From: Candidatus Cloacimonadota bacterium
GTDB lineage: Bacteria; Cloacimonadota; Cloacimonadia; JGIOTU-2
Length of the DNA: 20,220 bases
Assembly: GCA_021160355.1 (NCBI GenBank)
Contig: JAGHCS010000149.1
Coordinates: forward strand, 1 to 20,220
Direction: 5' to 3'
A model generated the notes under the pieces. That model was not told the origin of the DNA, made no database searches, and saw nothing but the letters and a program-made list of their open reading frames with translations. Numbering within the stretch: position 1 is the stretch's first letter; every line of letters begins with the position of its first letter. This document shows positions 1 through 7,382 of this stretch, piece after piece. The position numbers were made by a program, and so were the translations under genes.

Positions 1-2
1 GC

Positions 3-1634
3 TTTTTTGTAGTCTATCAGCAATTTAATAGTAATTACACCTCTCTTTTTAACGAATTTACAAAAATATTCCTTTTCTACTTTGCCTGTCTTAATATCCT
101 GAAAATCTATTACAATCGTGGTAGCTTCACTTATATAAAAAAGATTTTCTTCGATCTCTGTGCAGTTGTCGTTTCATTCATTTTTTATAACGATCTTATT
201 GTTTTTCAGGTGTATATTGTCCTGCGTCAGATCATTATTCTTATTGATATGCTTGCGTCTACAAAATCTGCTGTGAACCTGTTTTCACGCTTTAGAAATC
301 ATCCTTCAAAAGTAATCTTATTGAGTTTTGGATTGATCATTCTATTGGGTACAACCTTCCTGAGTTTGCCACTTGCTTCATCAAATGGAGAAAGTATTGG
401 GCCGATCAATGCTGGATTTACCGCAACTTCTGCAACTTGTGTAACCGGCTTGATAGTTCTCGATACTGGTACTGACTTCTCGCCTTTCGGGCATGCAATA
501 ATACTCATATTGATGCAGATCGGCGGGCTTGGAATAATGACTTTTTCCACAGCGCTCATCATGCTTTTTGGGAAACAGATAGGTCTGCAAGGACAGTCAC
601 TTTTGCAGGGTGTGCTTGGAGAAGCAAATAAAGCAAGCATGATGAAGTTGCTTCGCGCAATTCTAATTACAACCTTTACTTTTGAATTGATCGGAGCGAT
701 GGTACTTTTCTTAAAGTTCCGGCCCCTCGCTCATTTTGTCCCACTCTCAAATTTTGATCTTCTCGGACATTGTATGTTCCATTCTGTCTCCGCCTTTTGT
801 AATGCAGGATTTTGCTTGTATCCGGACAGTTTTATGCGTTTTCAAGGAAGCTGGAGCGTTAATCTTGTAATCACGTCCCTTATAATTGCTGGAGGGATCG
901 GTTTCACTGTCCTGCTCGATGTGTATAACAATATCATCAGACGAAGACACATCCGATTCTTGTCTTTACACTCAAAAATTGTCATTGTCACAACTATTGC
1001 CTTAATCGTTATTGGAAGTATTTTGATCTTCGCATTTGAGTATAATAATCAATTGAACCAGCTCCCGATGAAAAACAGTATTCTTGCATCAACGTTCCAA
1101 TCGGTCACAACCAGGACAGCAGGTTTCAATACTCTCGATATTTCAAAAATGAGTTTTGCATCAGTAATTTTAATGATCGTATTTATGTTTATTGGTGCTT
1201 CACCGGGTTCTACCGGGGGTGGCATCAAAACCACGAGTTTTGCGATTCTTATTCTCTCAGTATGGTCGATCATACGTCACAGGGAAGATGTGGAAGTTTT
1301 TAATTGCTCAGTCTCTTCGGAAAATACAAAAAAAGTAATGTCTCTGATTACGATCTCCGGTACGATCCTTGTCACGCTCATACTGGTTCTATGCGTTTCT
1401 GAAGCAAACCGTGGATTCAACTTTGAGCAGATAGTATTTGAAGCATTCTCCGCTTTTGGTACAGTCGGACTCTCAATGGGTATTACTCCACACTTGACAT
1501 CCATTGGTAAACTTGCAATTATTGCTTTAATGTATTTGGGACGTGTCGGTCCTTTGACTATAGCGTTCGCATTAAGTGAGAAAAAATTAAGTGTTCATTA
1601 TCATTATCCTGATGAAAATATAGCTATCGGTTAA
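3..1634 (+). CDS. trkH: TrkH/KtrB-family potassium uptake pore subunit, 5' partial
   Basis: This is the membrane pore of a Trk/Ktr potassium uptake system. Four pore loops are visible. Counting residues from the GTG at 210, they are SATCVTG (filter Gly80), SAFCNAGF (Gly200), TTRTAGFNT (Gly305) and SAFGTVGLS (Gly420). The glycine-rich GSTGGGIKTT (333-342) matches the family's gating-loop region. A GTG at 210 could be a start, but it has no Shine-Dalgarno sequence, and the same frame is open back to base 3, giving 69 more codons. That extra stretch reads as protein: hydrophobic segments plus basic and aromatic patches such as YIKKIFFD. I therefore treat the gene as truncated by the window edge. 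Long N-terminal extensions are known in TrkH proteins of Bacteroidota-like bacteria; that this is one is inference. trkA follows after 22 bp, so pore and regulatory subunit are probably co-transcribed. The family call is near certain; the upstream extent is likely. Confidence 0.93.
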   Translation, partial: FFVVYQQFNSNYTSLFNEFTKIFLFYFACLNILKIYYNRGSFTYIKKIFFDLCAVVVSFIFYNDLIVFQVYIVLRQIIILIDMLASTKSAVNLFSRFRNHPSKVILLSFGLIILLGTTFLSLPLASSNGESIGPINAGFTATSATCVTGLIVLDTGTDFSPFGHAIILILMQIGGLGIMTFSTALIMLFGKQIGLQGQSLLQGVLGEANKASMMKLLRAILITTFTFELIGAMVLFLKFRPLAHFVPLSNFDLLGHCMFHSVSAFCNAGFCLYPDSFMRFQGSWSVNLVITSLIIAGGIGFTVLLDVYNNIIRRRHIRFLSLHSKIVIVTTIALIVIGSILIFAFEYNNQLNQLPMKNSILASTFQSVTTRTAGFNTLDISKMSFASVILMIVFMFIGASPGSTGGGIKTTSFAILILSVWSIIRHREDVEVFNCSVSSENTKKVMSLITISGTILVTLILVLCVSEANRGFNFEQIVFEAFSAFGTVGLSMGITPHLTSIGKLAIIALMYLGRVGPLTIAFALSEKKLSVHYHYPDENIAIG

Positions 1635-1656
1635 GGATAAAATTTTCGGAGGAACA

Positions 1657-2367
1657 ATGGCTCAATTTGCTGTAATCGGTTTAGGAAGATTTGGTGTTAC
1701 TGTCGCAGAAACCCTTGTAAAAAAGGGTGCTGAAGTTATTGCCATAGACAATGACGAAAAAAAGGTTGAAGAAGTCCGTTCATTTGTCACGAACTCTGTT
1801 TGTCTGGATTCTACCGACGAACAGGCACTCCGGGCGATCGATATTAGTAATGTTGACGCAGTGGTCATCGCAATCGGAGAAAATATTGAAGTGAGTGTGC
1901 TAACGGCAGCTATTCTCAGAAAGATCGGCGTGGGTAAGATCATGGCAAAGGTGGATAGTGAGCTCCACGCAAGAATTCTCTCTATCATGGGAGTTCAACG
2001 CACGATCTTCCCTGAACAATATGTCGGACGCGAAATTGCAAATCTTCTGATCTCCCAACACATTTTTACTTATGTTGAAATTTCCAAAGAACACAGTGTC
2101 GTCGAGATCGCAGTCCCAACATTCTTTGTGGGAAAAAGTCTAAAAACTCTTGACGTTCGTAATAAATACAACATCAGCATCATTGCAATAAAAAGCACAG
2201 AACCAAAAGTCGATGAACTTGGAAATAATATCCTGCTCGAAGATACAAATGTGCTTCCCTCAGCTGATGATGTACTTAAAAAATCAGATAAAATAATTAT
2301 TATAGGCAAAAATAATGATGTTGATGCCTTAATCAAAATTGCTGAAAAGCAAAAGATGAAAGAATAA
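1657..2367 (+). CDS. trkA: TrkA/KtrA-type RCK regulatory subunit of potassium uptake
   Basis: This cytoplasmic nucleotide-binding protein gates the TrkH/KtrB pore. The N-terminal RCK domain (about residues 1-125) is a Rossmann fold with the dinucleotide-binding motif GLGRFG (Gly8, Gly10, Gly13). An acidic residue, Asp31, closes the second strand, as is usual for NAD(H)-type ribose binding. A second, C-terminal RCK_C domain spans about residues 145-230. At 236 residues with one RCK_N/RCK_C pair it resembles KtrA-type subunits, not the double-length TrkA of E. coli, so it probably works as a homo-oligomeric ring. A strong ribosome binding site (CGGAGGA, about 1647-1653) precedes the ATG and fixes the start. 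It lies 22 bp behind trkH and 15 bp before the HAMP-PAS gene, which fits one operon. Binding of ATP/ADP versus NAD(H) cannot be settled from sequence. Confidence 0.95.
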   Translation: MAQFAVIGLGRFGVTVAETLVKKGAEVIAIDNDEKKVEEVRSFVTNSVCLDSTDEQALRAIDISNVDAVVIAIGENIEVSVLTAAILRKIGVGKIMAKVDSELHARILSIMGVQRTIFPEQYVGREIANLLISQHIFTYVEISKEHSVVEIAVPTFFVGKSLKTLDVRNKYNISIIAIKSTEPKVDELGNNILLEDTNVLPSADDVLKKSDKIIIIGKNNDVDALIKIAEKQKMKE

Positions 2368-2382
2368 TTTTTTGGAGTTTCC

Positions 2383-3156
2383 ATGCATTTAACATTTCAG
2401 AGCAAACTTCGTATTATTGTTATTATTCTTCTAATTTTTATTGTCGTCAATGCAGCTTTTATTCTCTACAAATTAAATAATACCCTCGTTCATGAGGTGA
2501 TCAAAGATCGAATAATGACAGTCCAGTACATCTTCCTGTTTTTAGAATTGATCCTCGGTATCGTACTTTTATTCTACGTTCCTATGATACTACAGGATTC
2601 ACTCAAACCTATTGAGTCAGTTTTTGAAGAGCTTAAAAGAGGCAAATTTGATATCTCTGTTCCAGAAGAATACCACCATGGACCTGTTGCCACCCTTATT
2701 AGTGCAACGAACATGATGATAACAAATCTGAAGCAGTTTGATAAAGAGAAAAAAAGCAAAATTCAGGAGTATGCCCATCGCCTTAATGTAATACTCGAAA
2801 ACTCAGATGACGGCATTATCATTATTAATGAAAAAGATGAAATCGTGATGATAGACAGACATGCTCAAAAACTTCTTGGTTTAGCTTCTGTAGATAATAA
2901 TCCCCCACTTCTTGATTTTCACTATGAAAGCGAAGTTTTAAAATTTTTCCAGGAAGCTCTTTCTCAGAAAATGCTCGTTGCCGAACGAAAAATATACATT
3001 CCCAAAATCAAAAAACATGTGACGTTTCATGTGGGTATAATACATAATGAAGAAGGAATTGTGACAGGAATGGTCTTTGTTATAACTGGCATTGATCTAA
3101 AAAAATTATATGAATCGCCAAGTACTGAAGATGGAAAATCAAGAACAGAAGGATAA
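2383..3156 (+). CDS. Membrane HAMP-PAS protein lacking a kinase domain
   Basis: This looks like the sensory front half of a PhoR/WalK-type histidine kinase without the kinase. Two transmembrane helices (about residues 9-29 and 48-70) enclose a very short extracytoplasmic segment of about 18 residues. A HAMP-like linker follows (about 70-122), then a charged helix (121-133), then a PAS domain (about 134-240) with the typical start VILENSDDGIIIINEKDEIV. After the PAS end, where kinases continue into the DHp helix with the phospho-accepting His, the protein stops within about 17 polar residues. There is no H-box, N-box or G-box. GGAG at 2374-2377 supports the ATG. The gene follows trkA by 15 bp and its 3' end overlaps the pseudouridine synthase gene. 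With almost no external domain, the PAS probably senses something internal such as redox state, a small ligand or membrane state. A role tied to potassium uptake is inferred from position only. Confidence 0.8.
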   Translation: MHLTFQSKLRIIVIILLIFIVVNAAFILYKLNNTLVHEVIKDRIMTVQYIFLFLELILGIVLLFYVPMILQDSLKPIESVFEELKRGKFDISVPEEYHHGPVATLISATNMMITNLKQFDKEKKSKIQEYAHRLNVILENSDDGIIIINEKDEIVMIDRHAQKLLGLASVDNNPPLLDFHYESEVLKFFQEALSQKMLVAERKIYIPKIKKHVTFHVGIIHNEEGIVTGMVFVITGIDLKKLYESPSTEDGKSRTEG

Positions 3157-4144
3157 ATTTGAAAGAGAATTGACCTTTGCGGTACGCACAGATGACATCA
3201 TCAGAATAGATAAATACTTAGCGAACCTAAACATCAACGAACTCTACTCACGCTCATTTATTGATCGTTTATTAAAAAATGGTTTTGTGACTCTTGATGG
3301 GAAAGTTGTGAAGAAAAGTGAACAAGTTCACAAAGACCAGTTGATTCATGTAAAAATTCCCCCACCAACAAAAAAGGATATTTTACCGGAAAATATTAAG
3401 TTGTCTTTTGTGTATGAAGATGAACATCTTGCGATCATAGATAAACCTGCAGGTATGGTCGTACATCCAGCGCCCGGACATTACCACGGAACACTTGTGA
3501 ATGCAATTATGTACAATCTGAAACACCTTTCCTCCCCTGATGATCCTCTCCGGCCAGGCATTGTGCACCGTCTTGATAAGGACACTTCCGGTTTGATAAT
3601 TGTCGCAAAGAATGATCTCGTTCATGTCAAATTGAAGGAGCTCTTTGCGAATCACGAAATCCAAAAAATATATATTGCTTTTACCATGGGAAATCTTACT
3701 ATTCCTGAAGGGACGATCCGCACATTGTATGGAAGAAATCCTGTGAACAGCAGAAAAATGGCAGTCCTCGATGAAGGCAAACTCGCAGTCACACACTATG
3801 AAGTAATTGAAACATATCCAGGTCTTGATATCACAAAGATCATGTTGGAAACAGGCAGAACTCATCAGATCCGAGTTCATTTTTCCAACCTCATGCATCC
3901 TGTAATGGGTGACATGTTGTATTCGACAAAAAAACAAATGATAAATCTTGTGCCGGAACGAGCCAAGAAGATTGTAAGACATCTATTTCTGAACACATTG
4001 AGAAGGCAGGCGCTTCATGCTCATCAACTCGAGTTCATTCACCCGATCACCAAGAAAACAATTTTTGTAACCAGCCCCATTCCCCAGGATATGGATAATG
4101 TTCTGAGAATTATAAGAAAAAGCTTTTACGGTTCAATTATTTAG
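3131..4144 (+). CDS. rluD: RluD-type 23S rRNA pseudouridine synthase
   Basis: This RluA/RluD-family enzyme isomerises specific uridines to pseudouridine, classically in helix 69 of 23S rRNA for RluD. Counting from ATG 3131, an S4 RNA-binding domain comes first (about residues 22-80). The catalytic domain then carries the family signature HRLDKDTSG with catalytic Asp149. Downstream, the conserved LETGRTHQIRVH and RQALHA motifs and the C-terminal PIPQDM are present, so the gene is complete. The start is uncertain. ATG 3110 would add seven residues, ATG 3131 is used here, and an in-frame TTG at 3170 would avoid overlap altogether. No option has a well-placed Shine-Dalgarno sequence. With 3131 the gene overlaps the HAMP-PAS gene by 26 bp in another frame, suggesting translational coupling. 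The family is certain; the exact target uridines, and so the rluD name, are inferred from S4 domain and length. Confidence 0.93.
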   Translation: MENQEQKDKFERELTFAVRTDDIIRIDKYLANLNINELYSRSFIDRLLKNGFVTLDGKVVKKSEQVHKDQLIHVKIPPPTKKDILPENIKLSFVYEDEHLAIIDKPAGMVVHPAPGHYHGTLVNAIMYNLKHLSSPDDPLRPGIVHRLDKDTSGLIIVAKNDLVHVKLKELFANHEIQKIYIAFTMGNLTIPEGTIRTLYGRNPVNSRKMAVLDEGKLAVTHYEVIETYPGLDITKIMLETGRTHQIRVHFSNLMHPVMGDMLYSTKKQMINLVPERAKKIVRHLFLNTLRRQALHAHQLEFIHPITKKTIFVTSPIPQDMDNVLRIIRKSFYGSII

Positions 4145-4218
4145 CTAATTAAAGAGACATTTTAATCTTATAAGTAACAAATTCATCGAGATCAGAAAAT
4201 TAGTAATCCTGACCAATT

Positions 4219-4224
4219 TATAAT
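4219..4224 (+). promoter_or_regulatory. Possible -10 element upstream of the aminopeptidase gene
   Basis: A perfect TATAAT hexamer lies in the 141-bp gap between rluD and the aminopeptidase gene, 62 bp before the ATG. No good -35 hexamer is visible at 16-18 bp spacing; the bases there are A-rich. In DNA this AT-rich a match by chance is easy, so this is only a candidate for separate transcription of the aminopeptidase-coaD-M16 group. Confidence 0.22.
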
Positions 4225-4286
4225 AAAAATATTGCCAATCTCGATAACGATTCGAACTTTGGTGAAAAAATATTCAGGAAGGATAT

Positions 4287-5516
4287 ATGGATAAACAATT
4301 CTTCACATCGAATAGAAATGAACTATATCAACTTTTACCTGATAAAAGCGTTGCAGTATTCTCTGCGACTCGATCTGATTCTGGCACTCTCCCTGTGGAA
4401 TTCGTCCAAGATGCGAATTTCTTTTATTTGACTGGACTTAGGGATGCAAACGCGCAACTTATTGTTGCGAAATACGGCAAATCAACTCACTCCATCCTGT
4501 TCATTGAACGCAATATTCCAGAAATGGAAGTGTGGATTGGCAGAAAACTCACAAGGGAAGAAGCTCAGGAAATATCAGGGATAGATAAGATCTATTACAT
4601 AGATGAATTTCCAAGAGTTTTTCATCCTGTAGCCATGTCCAGTGAAGTCTGCTTCTATGATCACATGTCGAACAAGATCGGCTTAAATCTTACAGATACT
4701 CTTTTTCAATTGAAGGATATAACCACACATTATCCTACGCTGAAAATCCTCAACCCAGATCACTATCTTACACAGCTAAGATCAGCAAAGAAACCTGCTG
4801 AAATAGAAGACATGAAGCACGCAATTCGTATCACTCATGATGCAATTCTAAATGTGATGAAGAATACGAAACCCGGCATGAAGGAATATGAACTTGAAGC
4901 ACATTTCCGATTTGAATGTGTAAGAAATAATGCTAAGCATATGGCATTCTCTCCTATCATTGCAAGTGGGAAAAACGCGACGATCCTGCATTATGAGAAA
5001 AACATTGGTACGGTTGGAAAGAATGATCTCGTGCTCATGGATGTGGGTGCCAAATGGAATGAATACTGTGCAGATATCACGAGAACATTTCCCGCTAACG
5101 GCACGTTCTCTGATCGTCAAAAAGAGGTATATGAAACAGTTCTGAATATAAATAAAGCAATTATAAAAAAAGTGAAACCCGGACTCACACTAAAAGACCT
5201 TCAGGATGAAACCATCCAATTGATGAAAAATACTCTCAAACAGCTAAAACTCATAAAAAAAGATGAAGAATTCAAGAAGTACTATATGCATGGTGTAAGT
5301 CATATGCTTGGTCTGGCAGCACACGATCTTGTTGATCGATCAAAGAAGCTTGCAGAGGGCTGGGTAATAACTGTAGAGCCTGGTATATATATCCCTGAGG
5401 AAAAACTCGGAGTACGAATAGAGGATGATATTCTTGTGACGAAAGAAGGTTATAAAAACCTTTCAAAAGGTATCCCAAAAGAAATATCCGACATCGAAAG
5501 TATCATGAAAAAATAA
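4287..5516 (+). CDS. pepP: Xaa-Pro aminopeptidase (M24B, PepP type)
   Basis: This metalloenzyme removes an N-terminal residue that precedes proline, helping recycle proline-containing peptides in the cytoplasm. The N-terminal half (about residues 1-150) matches the aminopeptidase P N-domain, including the motif FFYLTG. The pita-bread catalytic domain (about 170-405) has all five expected dinuclear metal ligands: Asp252 (MDVGA), Asp263 (ADITR), His339 (HGVSH), Glu364 (VEPG) and Glu379 (RIED). It also has the proton-shuttle histidines His235 (ILHY) and His346. The 409 residues are close to the usual length. The start is well supported by AGGAAGGA just upstream (about 4276-4283). coaD follows after 8 bp and then the M16 peptidase with no gap, so the three probably share a transcript. 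PepP versus a prolidase-like specificity cannot be separated with certainty, but the N-domain and motifs favour aminopeptidase P. Confidence 0.93.
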   Translation: MDKQFFTSNRNELYQLLPDKSVAVFSATRSDSGTLPVEFVQDANFFYLTGLRDANAQLIVAKYGKSTHSILFIERNIPEMEVWIGRKLTREEAQEISGIDKIYYIDEFPRVFHPVAMSSEVCFYDHMSNKIGLNLTDTLFQLKDITTHYPTLKILNPDHYLTQLRSAKKPAEIEDMKHAIRITHDAILNVMKNTKPGMKEYELEAHFRFECVRNNAKHMAFSPIIASGKNATILHYEKNIGTVGKNDLVLMDVGAKWNEYCADITRTFPANGTFSDRQKEVYETVLNINKAIIKKVKPGLTLKDLQDETIQLMKNTLKQLKLIKKDEEFKKYYMHGVSHMLGLAAHDLVDRSKKLAEGWVITVEPGIYIPEEKLGVRIEDDILVTKEGYKNLSKGIPKEISDIESIMKK

Positions 5517-5524
5517 GGAAAAAC

Positions 5525-6013
5525 ATGAAAGAAATAGCAATTTATCCCGGCACTTTTGACCCGATCACGAACGGGCACATCGATATCATAGAGCGTGCTG
5601 CTACGATATTTAATAAGGTTATAATTGGCGTTGCAGAAGAAACGTATAAAGAGTGCCTTTTTACTTTAAAAGAGCGGGCCGATCTAGTGAAAGAAGGCAC
5701 AAAACATATTCCTAATGTGCAGGTAGAATCCTTTTCAGGTCTTGCAGTAAATTATGTACTCAAAAAGGACAGCTCGGTAATGATCCGTGGACTTCGCGCA
5801 GTTTCGGATTTTGAGTATGAACTGCAAATTGCTCTTGCAAACAGAACACTCGCTGGAGATGTGGAAACGATTTTCCTCATCCCACAGAGCAAATACCTCT
5901 ACCTCAGTTCAAGTTTGGTGAAACAGATAATCAGCACTGGTGGATCGATAAAGGAATACGTCCCTAAATCCATAAGTGATATAATGGCGGCAAAATTCAA
6001 AGAAAAGAAATAA
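5525..6013 (+). CDS. coaD: Phosphopantetheine adenylyltransferase
   Basis: This enzyme transfers AMP from ATP to 4'-phosphopantetheine, giving dephospho-CoA, the fourth and usually rate-limiting step of coenzyme A synthesis. It is a single nucleotidyltransferase-fold domain of 162 residues, the normal length. The N-terminus YPGTFDPITNGH carries the TxGH nucleotide-binding motif (Thr15 to His18). The central RGLRAVSDFEYE stretch holds the conserved substrate-binding arginines, and YLSSSLVKQI corresponds to the C-terminal ISSTxVR-type ATP-binding motif. All key elements are intact. AAGGA overlaps the end of the upstream aminopeptidase gene and supports this ATG. The M16 peptidase start codon directly follows the coaD stop. 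In many bacteria coaD sits next to rsmD; that neighbour is absent here. Confidence 0.97.
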   Translation: MKEIAIYPGTFDPITNGHIDIIERAATIFNKVIIGVAEETYKECLFTLKERADLVKEGTKHIPNVQVESFSGLAVNYVLKKDSSVMIRGLRAVSDFEYELQIALANRTLAGDVETIFLIPQSKYLYLSSSLVKQIISTGGSIKEYVPKSISDIMAAKFKEKK

Positions 6014-7264
6014 ATGAGCTATAAAAAAACAATCTTGAATAATGGTATTACTATACTTTCAGAACATGTCGAGCATGTGCGCTCAATTTCTATCGGCGTA
6101 TGGATAAACGCTGGTTCAAGGGATGAAGCAGTTCACAATAGAGGCATTGCTCATTTTCTGGAGCATATGTTGTTTAAAGGCACCGAGTCCCGTTCAAAAA
6201 CAGATATCGCTAACTTCCTGGAATCTCTTGGCGGATCTGTCAACGCATTTACGAGCAAAGAATATACCTGTATATATGCGCGATGCCTTGAAGAATATCT
6301 CGAACAAGGTATTGATCTCATTTCAGACCTGCTTCTCCACTCCACTTTTCCTGATGACGAATTACAAAAAGAAAAGGAAGTTGTTATAGATGAGATAAAT
6401 GACATTCAGGATACACCGGGCGATTTGATCTTCGATTATTTTTATGAGAACCTGTTCCCAGACAACTCACTTGGATACCCAATAGTTGGATATAAAGAGG
6501 AAGTTACTCATTTTGAAAAATCTACATGTATCTCTTTTATATCCGAGCATTATAGACCAGATCGTTTTATTATCTCTGTATCAGGTTATATTGACCATCA
6601 AAAGCTCGTACGTTTTGTAGAAAAATATTTTAATTTTGAAAGACAAACCCTTGCTGCTTCCAAGCGAATATTAAGCGCACCAACTTCGATCAAAAAATAT
6701 AAAAATGTCTATACAAAGAACGCCAATCACCAGTCACACGTATGCATTGGCACCCGCACTTTCCCCTATACTGATAAAGATCGATACATTCTCCTTACAC
6801 TCAATGCAATTCTTTCAGGAGGGATGAGTTCACGGCTTTTCCAAAACATTCGTGAAAAACATGGAATCTCTTATGATATCGGCTCATTTGCAGATTTTTT
6901 CCATGACACGGGATGTATTGGTGTGTACGCTGCAACCAATCCCAAAAACAGCAGGAAGAGTATTGAATTGATCCGCAAAGAAATACAAGCTTTCCTGGAT
7001 AAACCTGCTAAAGAATTAGAGCTCGAGCGCACAAAGGCATTACTCAAATCGAGCATTTTAATCGGACTTGAGAGCACCTCTGCGCGCATGAATCGTCTGG
7101 CTAAGCAGTATATCTACAATAATGAAATCTGTCCAATAGATTGGGTGATCGCACAAATTGAGAAAATTACCCCCGAAGATATCCAACGCGTTTCTCAAAG
7201 AATATTTGAAAAAGAGAAATTTGTTACAACGATTTTGAAAGCATCCGGTAAAGAGTTAGGATAA
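6014..7264 (+). CDS. M16 family zinc metallopeptidase (pitrilysin/processing-peptidase type)
   Basis: This is a single-chain M16 peptidase of 416 residues, similar in size to YmxG/PqqL-like half-units and the mitochondrial processing peptidase beta subunit. The inverted zinc motif HFLEH is intact (His47, catalytic Glu50, His51), and the distal zinc ligand Glu127 lies in the KEVVIDEI segment at the expected 76-residue spacing. The second M16 domain keeps the GGMSSRLFQNIREK element and the following GISYDIGS, which shape the substrate cleft. No signal peptide is visible, so it is probably cytoplasmic. The ATG directly follows the coaD stop codon with no independent strong ribosome binding site, so coupling to coaD is likely. 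As an active single subunit it should dimerise. The substrate is unknown; small peptides or signal-peptide fragments are typical for the family. Confidence 0.93.
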   Translation: MSYKKTILNNGITILSEHVEHVRSISIGVWINAGSRDEAVHNRGIAHFLEHMLFKGTESRSKTDIANFLESLGGSVNAFTSKEYTCIYARCLEEYLEQGIDLISDLLLHSTFPDDELQKEKEVVIDEINDIQDTPGDLIFDYFYENLFPDNSLGYPIVGYKEEVTHFEKSTCISFISEHYRPDRFIISVSGYIDHQKLVRFVEKYFNFERQTLAASKRILSAPTSIKKYKNVYTKNANHQSHVCIGTRTFPYTDKDRYILLTLNAILSGGMSSRLFQNIREKHGISYDIGSFADFFHDTGCIGVYAATNPKNSRKSIELIRKEIQAFLDKPAKELELERTKALLKSSILIGLESTSARMNRLAKQYIYNNEICPIDWVIAQIEKITPEDIQRVSQRIFEKEKFVTTILKASGKELG

Positions 7265-7382
7265 ACTTTATTCCATAAAATCAAGGCAGTTCTTCTTTAT
7301 TACTCCCTGAAGATAATATCCTTATGTTAAGTATATATCAAAGTATAGATTATAGTTTGTTACTATTACATACAAATCAATC

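Noticed and set aside
210..1634. TrkH starting at the GTG at 210 as a complete gene
   Set aside because: There is no Shine-Dalgarno sequence before the GTG, and the frame stays open with protein-like sequence to the window start, so a 5'-partial gene is the better reading.
3383..3982. A 199-codon open frame on the minus strand inside rluD
   Set aside because: The antisense frame lies wholly within a well-supported pseudouridine synthase. Its protein is rich in Cys, His and Ile with no recognisable domain, as expected for a shadow frame.
4185..4245. Eight-base inverted repeat ATCGAGAT / ATCTCGAT in the gap before the aminopeptidase gene
   Set aside because: The arms are 45 bases apart, do not extend beyond eight pairs and are not followed by a T-run. 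A match of this size in such a gap is easily due to chance.
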